Source of the DNA: Pontiella agarivorans | GTDB taxonomy: Bacteria > Verrucomicrobiota > Kiritimatiellia > Kiritimatiellales > Pontiellaceae | Direction: 5' to 3' | DNA length: 64,000 nucleotides | NCBI RefSeq assembly: GCF_034531395.1 | Contig: NZ_JARVCO010000012.1 | Location: 62,001 to 126,000 of the forward strand | Shown here: positions 1 through 10,316 of the stretch, piece after piece | Layout: every line of letters starts with the position of its first letter | How positions within the stretch are numbered: the first letter of the stretch is position 1 | The notes under the pieces: generated by a model | Databases searched by the model: none | Seen by the model: only the letters and a program-made list of their open reading frames with translations | Told to the model about the DNA's origin: nothing | Made by a program: the position numbers and the translations under genes

Positions 1-1237
1 TTATAACTGGCTTTTTGCGCGTCATAACGGCGGCGAGTTTGTTCTGCGGGTGGAGGATACAGATATTGAACGCTCTACACCGGAGGCGATTCAGGCCATG
101 CTGGATGCCATGGACTGGCTTGGATTTGATATCGACGGTGAACCCCTTTACCAGACCACCCGTCAGCAGGCGCATCTCGCGGCCGCAGAGCGGCTGCTCG
201 AAAAGGGATTGGCTTATAAAGAGGATAAAGGCGGAACGGGACAGGGTGAGTGCGTTATCTTTAAAATGCCGGGGACGAATGTAACATTTGTGGATGGCAT
301 TAAAGGCAAGATGACCAAGAAGGCCGAGAACATGCAGGACTTTGTGATTGTCCGCTCCAACGGAACCCCGGTGTTCCATCTGGCCAACGTGCTCGATGAT
401 ATTGAGCAGGGGATCACGCATGTGATCCGCGGGGATGACCACGTGGAAAACACATTTCGTCACATTGCGCTCTACGAAGCGCTTGGCGCAGACGTACCCC
501 ATTTTGCGCACCTTCCCATGATTGTTAACCGGCAGGGTAAACCGTATTCCAAGCGTGACGGCGATGCCTTTGTGGGTGATTTCCGGGAAAACGGCTACAC
601 GGCCGATGCGCTGTTCAACTATCTTGCGCTGCTCGGCTGGTCGCCGGGCGATGACCGGGAAGTGATGACGCGTGAAGAAATAGTTGAGGCTTTCACGCTG
701 GAGCGCTGCCAATCATCGCCGGCGCAGTTTGATATGAAAAAGCTGGGCTGGATGAACGGGGAATATCTGCAGAAACTTTCCGATGCCGAATTTGAAACGC
801 TGGCGTTTGCCGAATTGAATAAAGCCGGGGTGGAGGCCGATCCCGACTATGTGAAGTCGGTCATTGCGCTGATTCGCGACCGTGTCAAAAACATCATAGA
901 AATTGTACCTATGACGGGATACTTTTTCACCGAAGATTTTGAATATGATGAAAAAGGCGTGCGCAAAAAACTGCAGAAAGAGGGGGTTGCGGACACCCTC
1001 AGCCGGGTGAAGGAAATTTTCCAGTCGCTGGATGTTTTTGATGAGGCATCCACCGATAAAGCACTTCACGATTTTGTTGAAGAGTCCGGGCTGGGTTTCG
1101 GAGCTGTAATGGCACCGACGCGTCTGGCAGTGTCGGGGGTACAGTCGGGGCCGGATCTTTTTCCGCTGCTGGCCGTACTTGGGCGTGAACGGGTTATTGA
1201 ACGCATGGATCGAACCATCGAACGGTTTTTGACATAG
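1..1237 (+). CDS. gltX: Glutamate--tRNA ligase, 5' end cut by window
   Basis: Class I aminoacyl-tRNA synthetase that charges tRNA-Glu in the cytoplasm. The frame is open from base 2, giving about 411 visible residues; the HIGH signature and the first catalytic strand lie before the window. The visible part starts inside the Rossmann fold (GGEFVLRVEDTD) and continues to the second class I signature, here KPYSKRDGD at about visible residue 180, a variant of the usual KLSKRHGD form. The C-terminal third is the helical anticodon-binding domain. The KRDGDAFVGDF wording resembles PVC-group enzymes (recollection, not a search). It is followed after 35 bases by a histidine kinase on the same strand. 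Whether the enzyme is discriminating or also charges tRNA-Gln cannot be read from this fragment. Confidence 0.95.
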   Translation, partial: YNWLFARHNGGEFVLRVEDTDIERSTPEAIQAMLDAMDWLGFDIDGEPLYQTTRQQAHLAAAERLLEKGLAYKEDKGGTGQGECVIFKMPGTNVTFVDGIKGKMTKKAENMQDFVIVRSNGTPVFHLANVLDDIEQGITHVIRGDDHVENTFRHIALYEALGADVPHFAHLPMIVNRQGKPYSKRDGDAFVGDFRENGYTADALFNYLALLGWSPGDDREVMTREEIVEAFTLERCQSSPAQFDMKKLGWMNGEYLQKLSDAEFETLAFAELNKAGVEADPDYVKSVIALIRDRVKNIIEIVPMTGYFFTEDFEYDEKGVRKKLQKEGVADTLSRVKEIFQSLDVFDEASTDKALHDFVEESGLGFGAVMAPTRLAVSGVQSGPDLFPLLAVLGRERVIERMDRTIERFLT

Positions 1238-1272
1238 GATCCCGCAACGGAGGGCGCAGGGATCTTCCGTGA

Positions 1273-2730
1273 TTGAGATATATGGACCTGATTTTCTTAG
1301 TTTTTCTGTTACTTGCTGCTGTGACGGTGATCACCATTCTGGTGGTTCAGAACCGTTCTCTTCAGCGTTTGCTGAAAGAGGCTAAGGATGTCAGCAAACG
1401 GGATGCGGATATTGCGATCCTGGTCAGTATGAACGAGGATACAGAGGAGGCTCGGGAAAAACTGCAGGAAGCCAACGCGCAACTCCAGAAATCGATTTCC
1501 CGGGCAAACAAACTGGCTATTGATGCTCAGGCGGCCAGCGTGGCCAAAAGTCAGTTTCTGGCGAATATGAGTCATGAGATCCGCACGCCGATGAACGGTA
1601 TCATCGGCGTGACCAATCTGCTGCTCGACTCCAATCTGAATGAGGACCAGCAGGAGCTGGCCTCAACGGTTCACCGAAGCGGTAAAGCCCTGCTTTCCAT
1701 TGTAAATGACATTCTTGATTTTTCCAAAATTGAAGCGGGGCATATGGCGGTGGAAATCCGCGATTTTAACCTGAAGGAAGTTTTGGGGGATCTGAAGGCT
1801 ATGTTGACCGTGCAGGCCGAGAAAAAGGGTATCGGTCTGTGTGTACAGGTGGAACCGGGCGCTCCCGAAAAACTGTGCGGTGATGTGGCCCGGTTGCGGC
1901 AGATTCTTACAAACCTGATCGGGAACGCGATTAAGTTTACCGATGAAGGTGAGGTATCACTGTTTGTGAGGATGGCCAATAATCATGCGGACCACATCCA
2001 TCTCCGGTTCGAGGTGCAGGATACCGGAATCGGGATTGAAGAGGAAAAACTGCGGTATGTATTCGAAGCTTTTCAGCAGCAGGACAGCTCCACTTCGCGG
2101 AAATATGGAGGTACCGGACTGGGCCTGACCATCTGCAAGCAACTGGTCGAAATTATGGGCGGTGAAATCGGTGTGAGCAGTGTTCCCGGGCAGGGATCGC
2201 TTTTCTGGTTTGAAATTCCTGTAAACTTGCAGAAAATCCATGGGCAGGGCGTATTTGACTTTGTCGATACCGCACAACGCCCCGTTAAAGAAGAGCCCTC
2301 CGATACCCAGGATGTCATGGTCATGGCCCGCAGTCGCATTCGTGAAATGGATAGTGAACTGCGCATTCTGGTGGTGGAGGATAATCGTGTAAATCAAACG
2401 GTGGCGGTACGCACACTGGTGAAGATGGGGGTTCATGCCGAAGCGGTCGGCGATGGGGAAGAGGCCATTGAGCGGGTCAAAAGCCATTCTTATGACCTGA
2501 TTCTGATGGATGTTCAGATGCCGAAAATGGACGGGTTGGAAACCACGCAGGTGATCCGGTCATTGGAAAAAGAGAATAACCTGCCGCGGATGCCGATTAT
2601 TGCCATGACGGCCCATGCCCTCTGCGGTGATCGCGAACGCTGTCTGGAATCCGGCATGGACGGCTATATCACGAAGCCGATTAATGTTGCCGATCTTTCC
2701 GGTATTATTTTCCAGACATTGGAAAACTAA
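1273..2730 (+). CDS. Hybrid sensor histidine kinase with C-terminal receiver domain
   Basis: Membrane-anchored two-component kinase of about 485 residues. In order: one N-terminal transmembrane helix (residues about 5-26), a charged coiled-coil linker (30-90), a HisKA dimerisation domain with phospho-acceptor His101 in [11 protein letters not shown], a HATPase domain (N-box around [12 protein letters not shown]1 DTGIGI, G2 GGTGLGLTI), a linker, and a receiver domain with phospho-acceptor Asp413 in LILMDVQMP and a late Lys in YITKP. No periplasmic or PAS sensor is present, so the stimulus is unknown. The TTG at 1273 has GGGA ten bases upstream; an ATG at 1282 is an alternative start without well-placed Shine-Dalgarno sequence. 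No separate response regulator is nearby, so phosphotransfer may go to an unlinked Hpt protein. Its stop codon overlaps that of the convergent globin gene. Confidence 0.93.
   Translation: MRYMDLIFLVFLLLAAVTVITILVVQNRSLQRLLKEAKDVSKRDADIAILVSMNEDTEEAREKLQEANAQLQKSISRANKLAIDAQAASVAKSQFLANMSHEIRTPMNGIIGVTNLLLDSNLNEDQQELASTVHRSGKALLSIVNDILDFSKIEAGHMAVEIRDFNLKEVLGDLKAMLTVQAEKKGIGLCVQVEPGAPEKLCGDVARLRQILTNLIGNAIKFTDEGEVSLFVRMANNHADHIHLRFEVQDTGIGIEEEKLRYVFEAFQQQDSSTSRKYGGTGLGLTICKQLVEIMGGEIGVSSVPGQGSLFWFEIPVNLQKIHGQGVFDFVDTAQRPVKEEPSDTQDVMVMARSRIREMDSELRILVVEDNRVNQTVAVRTLVKMGVHAEAVGDGEEAIERVKSHSYDLILMDVQMPKMDGLETTQVIRSLEKENNLPRMPIIAMTAHALCGDRERCLESGMDGYITKPINVADLSGIIFQTLEN
2710..2724. repeat. TTCCA-N5-TGGAA dyad at the 3' end of the histidine kinase gene
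   Basis: Exact copy with inner bases GACAT, with two further T/A pairs on each side. It ends three bases before the stop codon, at the convergent junction with the globin gene. In frame it encodes F-Q-T-L-E. Confidence 0.65.
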
Positions 2731-3146
2731 GGCCGGTTCTGGATACGCGATGCGGGCGTATTGAGCCGCATCAGCATAAAGGCCTTGAATTCTTCCGGCC
2801 AATCCTGTTTTTCGAGCGCTTTTTCCATGCAGAGCAGCCACATGTCTTTTTCTTTTCCGGAAATCGGTAAATGCGCGTGCGCGGCACCGAGTGCAACGGG
2901 ACCGTATTTTTCTTCAAAAAGCTCCGGGCCGTTCATATAGCCGGACAGAAAACAGGCGAGCTTGTCGCGTGATTCGCTCAGATCGTTCGGATGCATGAAA
3001 AGAATCTTCCGGGCTTCCGGAAGCGTTTCCATAATATCATAAAAATCGTTGGCGAGTTTATAGCAACCTTCCACGCCGCCGGCGATTTTGAACTGGTTGT
3101 CGCCTTCGCGGTAATAGGTGAAAAGTTTTTCCAAATCCTGTGTCAT
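2727..3146 (-). CDS. Truncated haemoglobin, group II (trHbO-like)
   Basis: Small haem protein of 139 residues. The family binds O2 or NO and often serves in NO or oxygen stress handling. Visible family hallmarks are the B-helix Tyr in [12 protein letters not shown], the proximal histidine segment [10 protein letters not shown] and the G8 tryptophan in [12 protein letters not shown], which together point to group II. The start has GAGG about ten bases upstream. It is convergent with the histidine kinase and their stop codons overlap (tag on minus, taa on plus, 2727-2730). The upstream side carries a GGAAATATTTCC palindrome (3190-3201). Physiological ligand unknown. Confidence 0.88.
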   Translation of the reverse strand: MTQDLEKLFTYYREGDNQFKIAGGVEGCYKLANDFYDIMETLPEARKILFMHPNDLSESRDKLACFLSGYMNGPELFEEKYGPVALGAAHAHLPISGKEKDMWLLCMEKALEKQDWPEEFKAFMLMRLNTPASRIQNRP

Positions 3147-3246
3147 AAATTTTAAACCTCACTAAAACGGTACTATATACGGCCGAGGCGGAAATATTTC
3201 CAGCCCTTGGATGAATTATTTAACCGGACCGTGCGCGGGCCCCGTG

Positions 3247-5076
3247 CTATGCAAGCACCTTCAGCGCAAGGTCGACGATGCCAAACGGGGCGCTGACCTG
3301 ATAGCCGGCGACGCGGTCGGAAATGGCTTCACAGATTTCGCGGGCAATTTCGATGCCCAGAGCGCGGCCGTCTTCCTTGGTTTTTGCATGGCTCATGCGT
3401 TCGAGAATGGCATCCGGAATTTCCACCCCCGGCACTTCATTCGCCAGGAATTCCGCATTACGCAGGGAGACCAGCGGCCAGACACCGGCGACGACCGGAA
3501 TACTGCCGCCTTTTTCTTCCGCGGCATCCATGAAGCGCAGCAGGGCCTCGGGATCAAAAATCGGCTGGGTGATGGCATATTCCGCACCGGCATTGATTTT
3601 GTTGAGATAATGCTGCAACTCGCGTTCCGGTTCCACGGCGCAGGGATTGGCGCCGACACCGATCAGAATACCTGTGGGAGGATTAATGATGTTTCCGCCG
3701 ACATCGATGCCATGATTCAGGTTGTTCACGACCTGCGTCAGACCGACCGCATCAACATCAAAAACCGCGGTTGAGTCGGGGTAATCGCCGAGTTTCGGCG
3801 GGTCTCCGGTAATGATGAGATAGTTGCGCAGGCCGCCGGCATAGCCACCGAGCAGATCGGATTGCATGCCGATCAGGTTGCGATCGCGGCAGCAGTAGTG
3901 CAGCACCGTTTCAATGCCGACTTCGCGCTCGACTGCCAGCGCAGCAACCATGGGGGAAATGCGGGCTGATGCCCGCGGACCGTCAGGAATGTTGATGGCG
4001 TCAATTCCGGCCTCTTTGCACGTTCGGCACTGGGCGAGCATCGGCTTGAGATCGATGGAGCGCGGCGGTGTGATTTCCACACTGGTCACTTTTTCGCCGC
4101 GGGCCAGTTTGGCGCCGAATCCGCATTTTTCCGCCGCAGGAATGACCTCCACTTCCGGCGCTTCGTGATCGTCGTGCCGGGCAATCGCGATGTGCTGTTT
4201 GACCCCGGTCATCGATTTAATGCTTTTGGCCATTGTGGCGATGTCGGCCGGGGTTGTACCGCAGCATCCGCCGACGCCGCGGACGCCGAGCTGGATCATG
4301 CGTTTAGCGTATTCGGTGAAATATTCCGGGGAAGCCATATAGATCATACGGCCGTCAACTTCCTGCGGAAGGCCGGCATTGGCCATGACCACTAGCGGTT
4401 TTGTGGTATGGGGCAGGGCGCGTTCAGCGTTGCTGTAGGCCGCCGCCGGTCCGACGCCGCAGTTGAGGCCGACGCCGTCGACATTGGAGTCATTTTCCAG
4501 GGTTTGGATAATCTGTTCGATGGGGCGTCCTTTTACGGTTTTGCCTTCTTTCCCGGCTGTCATGGAAACGAAGACCGGTCGCCCGAATTCCTTTGCCACT
4601 TTGGCGGCAAGCTGGGCTTCCTGCACATGCGAGAACGTTTCGAAAAGAAAGAAATCGACGCCTTCATCGGCCAGTACAGCAATCTGTTCCCGGAAAATTT
4701 CCGCCAGTTCACCGGCTTTGGATTCCAGAAAGACGGAAGCGGATTTGAGGATCGGTCCGACTGATCCGGCAACCAGCGCATCTGGTCCGGCCGCATTGCG
4801 TGCGAGCCGGACCGCGGCACGGTTGATGGCTTCGAGCTGGTCGGCCAGACCGTGGCCGGTCAGTTTGAGACGGTTGGCCCCGAACGTGTTGGTTTCAATA
4901 ACGTCTGCGCCGGCGTCGGCATATTCCTGATGTATTCCGGCAATCAGTTTCGGGTTGGTGACACACAGATGTTCGTAGCACGTGTTGATGAATACGCCCT
5001 TCGAATAAATCATCGTTCCCATCGCCCCGTCGAAGATGAGGGGATGTTCTGTCAAACGTTCAAGAATGTTTTTCAT
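3247..5076 (-). CDS. Bifunctional homocysteine S-methyltransferase / methylenetetrahydrofolate reductase
   Basis: Fusion of about 609 residues, arranged like Bacillus YitJ. The N-terminal half is a zinc-dependent homocysteine methyltransferase barrel with [10 protein letters not shown] at the start and the zinc ligands Cys206 (in GLNCGVG) and Cys271-Cys272 (in GGCCGTTP). The C-terminal half (from about residue 335, beginning SVEITPPRS) is a MetF-type FAD barrel that reduces methylenetetrahydrofolate to methyltetrahydrofolate. I chose the ATG at 5074-5076 because AGGA lies nine bases upstream and the protein then begins like its relatives; an in-frame ATG at 5083-5085 is possible. It lies 38 bases after metH on the same strand and is probably cotranscribed, so the pair would make methyltetrahydrofolate and use it for methionine. 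Which methyl donor its own methyltransferase half uses is unknown. Confidence 0.93.
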   Translation of the reverse strand: MKNILERLTEHPLIFDGAMGTMIYSKGVFINTCYEHLCVTNPKLIAGIHQEYADAGADVIETNTFGANRLKLTGHGLADQLEAINRAAVRLARNAAGPDALVAGSVGPILKSASVFLESKAGELAEIFREQIAVLADEGVDFFLFETFSHVQEAQLAAKVAKEFGRPVFVSMTAGKEGKTVKGRPIEQIIQTLENDSNVDGVGLNCGVGPAAAYSNAERALPHTTKPLVVMANAGLPQEVDGRMIYMASPEYFTEYAKRMIQLGVRGVGGCCGTTPADIATMAKSIKSMTGVKQHIAIARHDDHEAPEVEVIPAAEKCGFGAKLARGEKVTSVEITPPRSIDLKPMLAQCRTCKEAGIDAINIPDGPRASARISPMVAALAVEREVGIETVLHYCCRDRNLIGMQSDLLGGYAGGLRNYLIITGDPPKLGDYPDSTAVFDVDAVGLTQVVNNLNHGIDVGGNIINPPTGILIGVGANPCAVEPERELQHYLNKINAGAEYAITQPIFDPEALLRFMDAAEEKGGSIPVVAGVWPLVSLRNAEFLANEVPGVEIPDAILERMSHAKTKEDGRALGIEIAREICEAISDRVAGYQVSAPFGIVDLALKVLA

Positions 5077-5114
5077 ATCTGTCATTCCTATTATTCCACG
5101 ATGGGGAATCAGCT

Positions 5115-8100
5115 TCAGTAATTGTATCCGAGGCTGGGGGCCAGCCATTTTTCGGCGGTTTTCATATCCCAGCCTTTACGTTCGGCATAGTCGGCAACTT
5201 GGTCTTTGTTGATTCGGCCGAGCGGGAAATAGCGGGATTCCGGATGCGAGAAGTAGAGGCCGGACACCGAGCTCGGCGGCGTCATTGCCATGGACTCTGT
5301 CAGTTCAATCCCGGTCCGTTTCGTTGTCTCCAGAAGTTGGAAAATGGTTTTCTTTTCGGTGTGGTCCGGGCAGGCCGGATACCCGGCCGCCGGGCGGATG
5401 CCCTGATATTTCTCTTTGATCATCTGCTCGATTGTGCAGGTTTCTGCTTTTCCGTAGCCCCAGGCATCGCGCGTCTGTTTATGCAGGTATTCTGCAAACG
5501 CTTCGGCAAGCCGGTCGGAGAGCGCCTGAACCATAATGGCGTTATAGTCGTCGTGATCGGCTTTAAATTCTTCGGCTTTCACGACGGCTTCGGGGCCGGC
5601 CGTGACGGAGAATGCGCCAATGTAGTCAGCACAGCTGGAATCCTTCGGCGCAATGAAATCGCACAGACTGCGGTTCGGCGTTTCATCCTTTTTGATCATC
5701 TGCTGCCGTAGAAAATGCAGGGTATTAATTTTTTCGGTACGTGATTCATCGGCATAGACTTCAATGCTGTCGCCGACGCGCGCGGCCGGGAAGAAGGCGT
5801 GCACACCTTTCGGGGTGAACCAGTCCTCTTCAATAATCTGCTTCAGCATGGCCTGGGCATCGTCGAAAACCTCGCGAGCGCGAGCTCCGGGTTCGCCGGG
5901 TTTTTCAAGAATGGTCGGGTATTTCCCTTCCAGTTCCCAGGTCCAGAAAAACGGAGTCCAATCGATCCATTCGGCCAGTTCTTTTATCGTGATGTTGACC
6001 TCGCGAGTGCCGATAAATTCCGGGGTGGGCGGCACGTAGCCTTTCCAGTCGAAGGGCAGGGCGCGTGCGCGTGCATTTTCCAGGCTTCGGAACTCGCGGA
6101 CTTCCTGCGAGGCTTCGTGCTGCTCTTTGATGGCGTTGTATTCAAACTTCACCGCTTTCTGGAATTTTTCATCGCCACTGAGGATGGACTGTACCACGGT
6201 GACGGCGCGCGAGGCATCGAGCACATGCATGGAGAGTCCGCTGAATTCGGGCGCAATTTTGACCGCGGTGTGTTTTTTACTGGTGGTGGCTCCGCCGATC
6301 AGCAGCGGTGTTTTCAGGCCTTCGCGTTCCATCTCTTTGGCGACGTGCACCATTTCATCGAGCGACGGGGTAATTAGACCGGAAAGGCCAATGATATCTG
6401 CTCCCCATTCACGGGCTTCTTTCAGAATGGTTTCCCACGGCACCATAACGCCGATGTCTTTTACTTCGAAATTGTTGCAGGCGAGTACGACGCCGACGAT
6501 GTTCTTTCCGATGTCATGCACGTCGCCTTTTACCGTAGCGAGCAGGATTTTTCCGGCCGAGGAAGCTTCTCCTTCTTCTTTTTCCTCCTCCATATAAGGC
6601 AGGAGGTGAGCCACGCCTTTTTTCATGACCCGGGCGGATTTTACCACCTGCGGAAGGAACATTTTTCCGGATCCGAACAGGTCGCCGACCACATCCATGC
6701 CGGCCATCAGCGGACCTTCGATCACGTGAAGCGGCCGATCGTATTTCTGCCGGGCTTCTTCCACATCGTCTACAACATATTCGACGATGCCTTTCACCAG
6801 GGCGTGTTTGAGCCGTTCTTCCACGCTGGCTTCGCGCCAGGCCTGGGTTTCGACTTCTTTTTTTGCACCGCTACCTTCGGCTTTAATCTTTTCGGCATAG
6901 TCGATCAGTTTTTCGGTGGCTTCTTCATTGCGGTTGAGCACCACATCCTCGACGAGAGTCATCAGTTCTTTCGGAACCTCGTCGTAAACTTCGAGCATGC
7001 CCGGGTTGACAATTCCCATATTCAGACCGGCTTCCGTGCCATGGTAGAGGAAGGCGGCGTGAATGGCTTCGCGAACCCGGTTGTTGCCGCGGAATGAAAA
7101 CGAGACATTACTGATGCCGCCGCTGACGGAGACGCCGGGAAGCGTTTGGCGAATGACTTTGGTGGCTTCAAAGAACGAAACAGCGTTGATGCGGTGTTCT
7201 TCCATGCCGGTGCCGACCGGGAAGACGTTGGGATCAAAAATAATGTCGGTCGGGTCGATGCCGATTTCGTCCACAAGGATCCGATAAGCTCTGGTGCAGA
7301 TTTCGATCCGCCGTTCGGTGGTGTCGGCCTGGCCTTTTTCGTCGAAGGCCATAACCACCATACCGGCACCGTAGCGCTGAATTTTCCGTGCATGTTCGCG
7401 GAACTGGTCTTCGCCTTCCTTCATACTGATTGAGTTGACGATGCCTTTGCCCTGAATGCATTTCAGGCCGGCTTCGATGACCTCCCATTTTGAAGAGTCG
7501 ATCATGATCGGAACGCGGCAGATGTCCGGTTCGGATGCGACCAGATTCAGAAATTTAACCATCATATCGACGGAATCGATGAGGCCTTCATCCATGTTGA
7601 TATCAATCAGATTGGCCCCGGCTTCCACCTGCTGAAGGGCAATCTGAAGGGCTTCATCGAGATTACCTTCGCGAATCAGGCGTGCAAATTTCGGCGAGCC
7701 GGTAATGTTGGAACGCTCGCCGACCATCACCAGATTCATTTCGGGGGTGATGCGCAGCGGTTCAAGTCCGCTGAAGCGCGGTGTGCTAGACCGTGCCGGA
7801 GGAATACGCGGCGGATATTTTTTTACGGCAGCGGCAAGTCCCTGAATGTGGGCGGGCGTGGTGCCGCAGCATCCGCCCCAGATATTGGCAAGACCGTGTT
7901 TGGCAAAGTCGTCATAAACCCGGGCCATGTCTTCGGGCGTGTCATCATAGCCCCCGAATGCATTCGGCAGTCCGGCGTTGGCATAAATGCTGATGTAGCA
8001 GTGGGCCACATTGGAAAGCTCTTCGAGATAGGGGCGCATATCTTCAGCACCTAATGCGCAGTTAAGGCCGACCGAAACCGGATTGGCGTGTTCGATGGAA

Positions 8101-8816
8101 TACCAGAATGCTTCCGGAGTCTGACCGGAAAGGGTGCGGCCTGATCTGTCAGTGATGGTTACCGAGATCATCACCGGAAGCCGGGTGCCGGTTTTTTCAA
8201 AGACCTCCTCAATGGCAAAGAGGGCGGCTTTAGCGTTAAGCGTGTCGAAGATGGTTTCAACCAGCAGGAGATCCACCCCGCCTTCGATCAGGGCTTCGGT
8301 CTGTTCCGCGTAGGCCTCGACCAGGTCATCGAAAGAGACCGCACGATATCCGGGATCATTGACGTCCGGGGAAATGGAGGCGGTCCGATTGGTGGGGCCA
8401 ATGGATCCGGCCACAAACAGCGTACGTTCCGGATTGTTTTCAAGTACGCGGTTTACCGCATTTCGTGCGATGCGGGCGGCGGCGATATTCAACTCCCGAA
8501 CGAGCGGTTCAAGTCCATAGTCGGCCTGGGAAATTGTGGTGGAGCTGAAGGTGTTGGTTTCGATGATGTCCGCACCGGCTTCGATGAATTCTACATGAAT
8601 ATCTTCAATGATCTGTGGTTTGCTGAGTACCAGCAGGTCGTTGTTGCCCTTCAGGTCGGAAGGGTGGTCGGCAAACTGTTCGCCGCGGAAATCGGTTTCT
8701 TCGAGCTTGTGTTGCTGAATCATGGTGCCCATGGCGCCGTCGAGCATTAGGTGCTGGTCTTTCAGCAGGGCGGCAAAGCGGTTGGCGGCATCGGATGTGT
8801 ATTTAATTTTTTTCAT
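5115..8816 (-). CDS. metH: Cobalamin-dependent methionine synthase
   Basis: Full-length 1233-residue MetH, transferring the methyl group of methyltetrahydrofolate to homocysteine through cob(I)alamin. Domains in order: homocysteine barrel (about 1-325; zinc cysteines in GLNCALG and GGCCGTTP), pterin-binding barrel (about 355-640), B12 cap and B12-binding Rossmann domain with the cobalt-ligand motif DVHDIGKN (His767), and a C-terminal AdoMet-dependent reactivation domain (from about 900; [22 protein letters not shown]). The first gene of a two-gene operon with the downstream Hcy-MTHFR fusion. No cobalamin, SAM or SAH riboswitch is recognisable upstream; instead there are short inverted repeats and a TTCCA-N5-TGGAA dyad 17 bases before the ATG. 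It depends on B12, which the btuFDC-cobQ operon near the other end of the window would help supply. Confidence 0.97.
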   Translation of the reverse strand: MKKIKYTSDAANRFAALLKDQHLMLDGAMGTMIQQHKLEETDFRGEQFADHPSDLKGNNDLLVLSKPQIIEDIHVEFIEAGADIIETNTFSSTTISQADYGLEPLVRELNIAAARIARNAVNRVLENNPERTLFVAGSIGPTNRTASISPDVNDPGYRAVSFDDLVEAYAEQTEALIEGGVDLLLVETIFDTLNAKAALFAIEEVFEKTGTRLPVMISVTITDRSGRTLSGQTPEAFWYSIEHANPVSVGLNCALGAEDMRPYLEELSNVAHCYISIYANAGLPNAFGGYDDTPEDMARVYDDFAKHGLANIWGGCCGTTPAHIQGLAAAVKKYPPRIPPARSSTPRFSGLEPLRITPEMNLVMVGERSNITGSPKFARLIREGNLDEALQIALQQVEAGANLIDINMDEGLIDSVDMMVKFLNLVASEPDICRVPIMIDSSKWEVIEAGLKCIQGKGIVNSISMKEGEDQFREHARKIQRYGAGMVVMAFDEKGQADTTERRIEICTRAYRILVDEIGIDPTDIIFDPNVFPVGTGMEEHRINAVSFFEATKVIRQTLPGVSVSGGISNVSFSFRGNNRVREAIHAAFLYHGTEAGLNMGIVNPGMLEVYDEVPKELMTLVEDVVLNRNEEATEKLIDYAEKIKAEGSGAKKEVETQAWREASVEERLKHALVKGIVEYVVDDVEEARQKYDRPLHVIEGPLMAGMDVVGDLFGSGKMFLPQVVKSARVMKKGVAHLLPYMEEEKEEGEASSAGKILLATVKGDVHDIGKNIVGVVLACNNFEVKDIGVMVPWETILKEAREWGADIIGLSGLITPSLDEMVHVAKEMEREGLKTPLLIGGATTSKKHTAVKIAPEFSGLSMHVLDASRAVTVVQSILSGDEKFQKAVKFEYNAIKEQHEASQEVREFRSLENARARALPFDWKGYVPPTPEFIGTREVNITIKELAEWIDWTPFFWTWELEGKYPTILEKPGEPGARAREVFDDAQAMLKQIIEEDWFTPKGVHAFFPAARVGDSIEVYADESRTEKINTLHFLRQQMIKKDETPNRSLCDFIAPKDSSCADYIGAFSVTAGPEAVVKAEEFKADHDDYNAIMVQALSDRLAEAFAEYLHKQTRDAWGYGKAETCTIEQMIKEKYQGIRPAAGYPACPDHTEKKTIFQLLETTKRTGIELTESMAMTPPSSVSGLYFSHPESRYFPLGRINKDQVADYAERKGWDMKTAEKWLAPSLGYNY

Positions 8817-8832
8817 AACAGAAAACCTCGAA

Positions 8833-8847
8833 TTCCAAAGATTGGAA
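8833..8847. repeat. TTCCA-N5-TGGAA dyad, perfect TTCCAA/TTGGAA form
   Basis: Exact copy of the dispersed 15-bp palindrome with spacer AGA between TTCCAA and TTGGAA. It sits in the metH leader, 17 bases before the metH ATG on the minus strand. Confidence 0.8.
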
Positions 8848-8853
8848 GGGTGT

Positions 8854-8881
8854 ATATCCGTTTATCCGGATATTGCAATAT
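8854..8881 (-). promoter_or_regulatory. Inverted repeats upstream of metH, candidate operator
   Basis: Two adjoining dyads: ATATCCG (8854-8860) and CGGATAT (8867-8873) around a six-base loop, and the perfect palindrome ATATTGCAATAT (8870-8881). They lie 38-65 bases before the metH start, where a transcriptional repressor or activator of methionine genes could bind. The symmetry is seen directly; the regulatory role is inferred. Confidence 0.35.
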
Positions 8882-8987
8882 AAAAGCGTAATGCAATTAA
8901 AAGGCGCGTTTTTAAACCGTATTTTTGAAAGGGGGAAGATTTTTCGGGATGAGTTTGAGGGGATCGGTCCGGGGATGCCTTTGAATG

Positions 8988-9035
8988 ATAAAAAGAGAGG
9001 GCGCCGCAGGAAGAGGGGTATATCCTGCGGCGCCC
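8988..9035 (-). terminator. Rho-independent terminator of dinB
   Basis: Perfect 13-bp stem (GGGCGCCGCAGGA at 8999-9011 with its complement at 9023-9035), an 11-base loop, and on the minus strand a following CTCTCTTTTTATC tract. It is placed 86 bases after the dinB stop. Confidence 0.88.
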
Positions 9036-9120
9036 ATAGGAAGAAGAAACCATAAAAGTCTCTGCACATGAAACGTGTGGATGGGGGCATAATGGACAAA
9101 AAAGGTTTTAAATGTAAAAT

Positions 9121-10314
9121 TCAGTCTAAGTCTGACCCGCGGCGCAGACTGCTGATGCCGTACTTTTCTCTGATGGCATCGGCGGCCCGGCTGAGGCGGT
9201 TTCGTTTTTCGTGGCGTGCGGTGTCGGGGGAATCGAACAGATTCATCTGGAGGGTCCGGGGTTTGTCGGATTCGGTGAGTCCGCTGGTGCCGAAGCCGAT
9301 CAGCCGGACGGGACGGTGGCGGAGGTGTTCGTTGAGCAGTTCCATACCGACTTCCCGCAGGGTGATGTCGTCGTTGGCCGGAATGGCGATTTTGGTCTGG
9401 CGGGTGATGGTGGTGAAGTCGCTCCATCGTAAACGCAGGTGAACGGTGGTCGCATAAAAACCGGCTTTGCGGAGTCGTGCAGCAACTTTATCGATCAGGC
9501 GTTTGTACGTTGCTTCGATCTGTTCCCGATCGGTGATGTCATGTCGGAAGGTGGTTTCGTTGGAAATGCTTTTTTCATCGGCCCCGGTGCCGATTTTCCG
9601 GTCGTCAATTCCGCGGCACAGGCGGGAGAAGCCATAGGCGGATTTTGGGCCGAGGACCTTTTCCAGACGTTGGAAGTCGAAGTTTTGGAGATCGCCGATG
9701 GTGGAGATGCCAAGGGAGAGCAGCTTTTTCTGTGTCACTTTACCTACGCCCCACATACGGCCGATGGGCATGGGGGCGAGCATTTTCTCGATGGCTTCCT
9801 GATTGAACGGAACGACGGTGAGGCCGTCCGGTTTATTCATATCGGAGGCGAGCTTGGCGAGAAACATATTCGGTGCAACGCCCACGGATGCGGTCAGCTG
9901 TGTCTGTTCCCTGATGTGGTTACGGATTTTTTCGGCCATGGTTTTTCCATCGCCGAAGAGGTGCCGGGCACCGGTGACATCGAGAAAGGCTTCATCAATG
10001 GAAAGGGGCATGACGTGAGGGGTATATGATTCGAAGATGCGCATGATTTCGCGCGAAACAGCTTTGTAATTGGCCATGTTGTTCGAAACGAAAACTGCAT
10101 GCGGGCATTTTTGTTTTGCGATGCGGGAGGGCATGGCGGAGTGTATGCCGTATTTGCGCGCTTCGTAAGACGCGGCTGCCACAACGCCGCGCTGGTCGGC
10201 CGCCGCCCCGACAACAACGGGTTTGCCGCGGAGTTCCGGATGGTCGCGTTGTTCCACGGAGGCGAAAAAGGCATCCATGTCGACGTGCAGAAAGGTCTGG
10301 GGATTTTGTTTCAT
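9121..10314 (-). CDS. dinB: DNA polymerase IV (Y family)
   Basis: Error-prone translesion DNA polymerase of 397 residues. The N-terminal metal-binding motif FLHVDMDAFFASVE (about residues 8-21), the second catalytic motif PLSIDEAFLDVTG (about 103-115), the helix-hairpin-helix thumb (MWGVGKVTQKKLLSLGI) and the little-finger domain are all in place; the length is slightly above the usual 350. No C-terminal clamp-binding QLxLF-type peptide is unambiguous, though LQMNLF at about 351-356 fits one. The start lies two bases after a TTCCA-N5-TGGAA dyad whose GGAAG also serves as Shine-Dalgarno sequence. It stands alone on the minus strand and ends in a strong terminator. No LexA-type box of a known kind is visible. 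Confidence 0.96.
   Translation of the reverse strand: MKQNPQTFLHVDMDAFFASVEQRDHPELRGKPVVVGAAADQRGVVAAASYEARKYGIHSAMPSRIAKQKCPHAVFVSNNMANYKAVSREIMRIFESYTPHVMPLSIDEAFLDVTGARHLFGDGKTMAEKIRNHIREQTQLTASVGVAPNMFLAKLASDMNKPDGLTVVPFNQEAIEKMLAPMPIGRMWGVGKVTQKKLLSLGISTIGDLQNFDFQRLEKVLGPKSAYGFSRLCRGIDDRKIGTGADEKSISNETTFRHDITDREQIEATYKRLIDKVAARLRKAGFYATTVHLRLRWSDFTTITRQTKIAIPANDDITLREVGMELLNEHLRHRPVRLIGFGTSGLTESDKPRTLQMNLFDSPDTARHEKRNRLSRAADAIREKYGISSLRRGSDLD
9661..9675. repeat. TTCCA-N5-TGGAA dyad inside dinB
   Basis: Exact copy with inner bases GACGT, inside the dinB coding region. On the minus strand it reads in frame as codons for F-Q-R-L-E, so codon choice alone could produce it. Confidence 0.6.
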
Positions 10315-10316
10315 TC

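Larger units (their letters stand above)
8817..9120. other. Intergenic region between metH and dinB
   Basis: 304 bases without a gene. From the metH side it holds a perfect TTCCA-N5-TGGAA dyad, two short inverted repeats that could bind a regulator, an AT-rich stretch without a convincing promoter, and the strong dinB terminator. I see no conserved small ORF and no known riboswitch. Confidence 0.7.

Noticed and set aside
8817-9060. Cobalamin, SAM or SAH riboswitch before metH
   Set aside because: No conserved B12-box or SAM/SAH core is visible on the minus strand; only short inverted repeats and the dyad.
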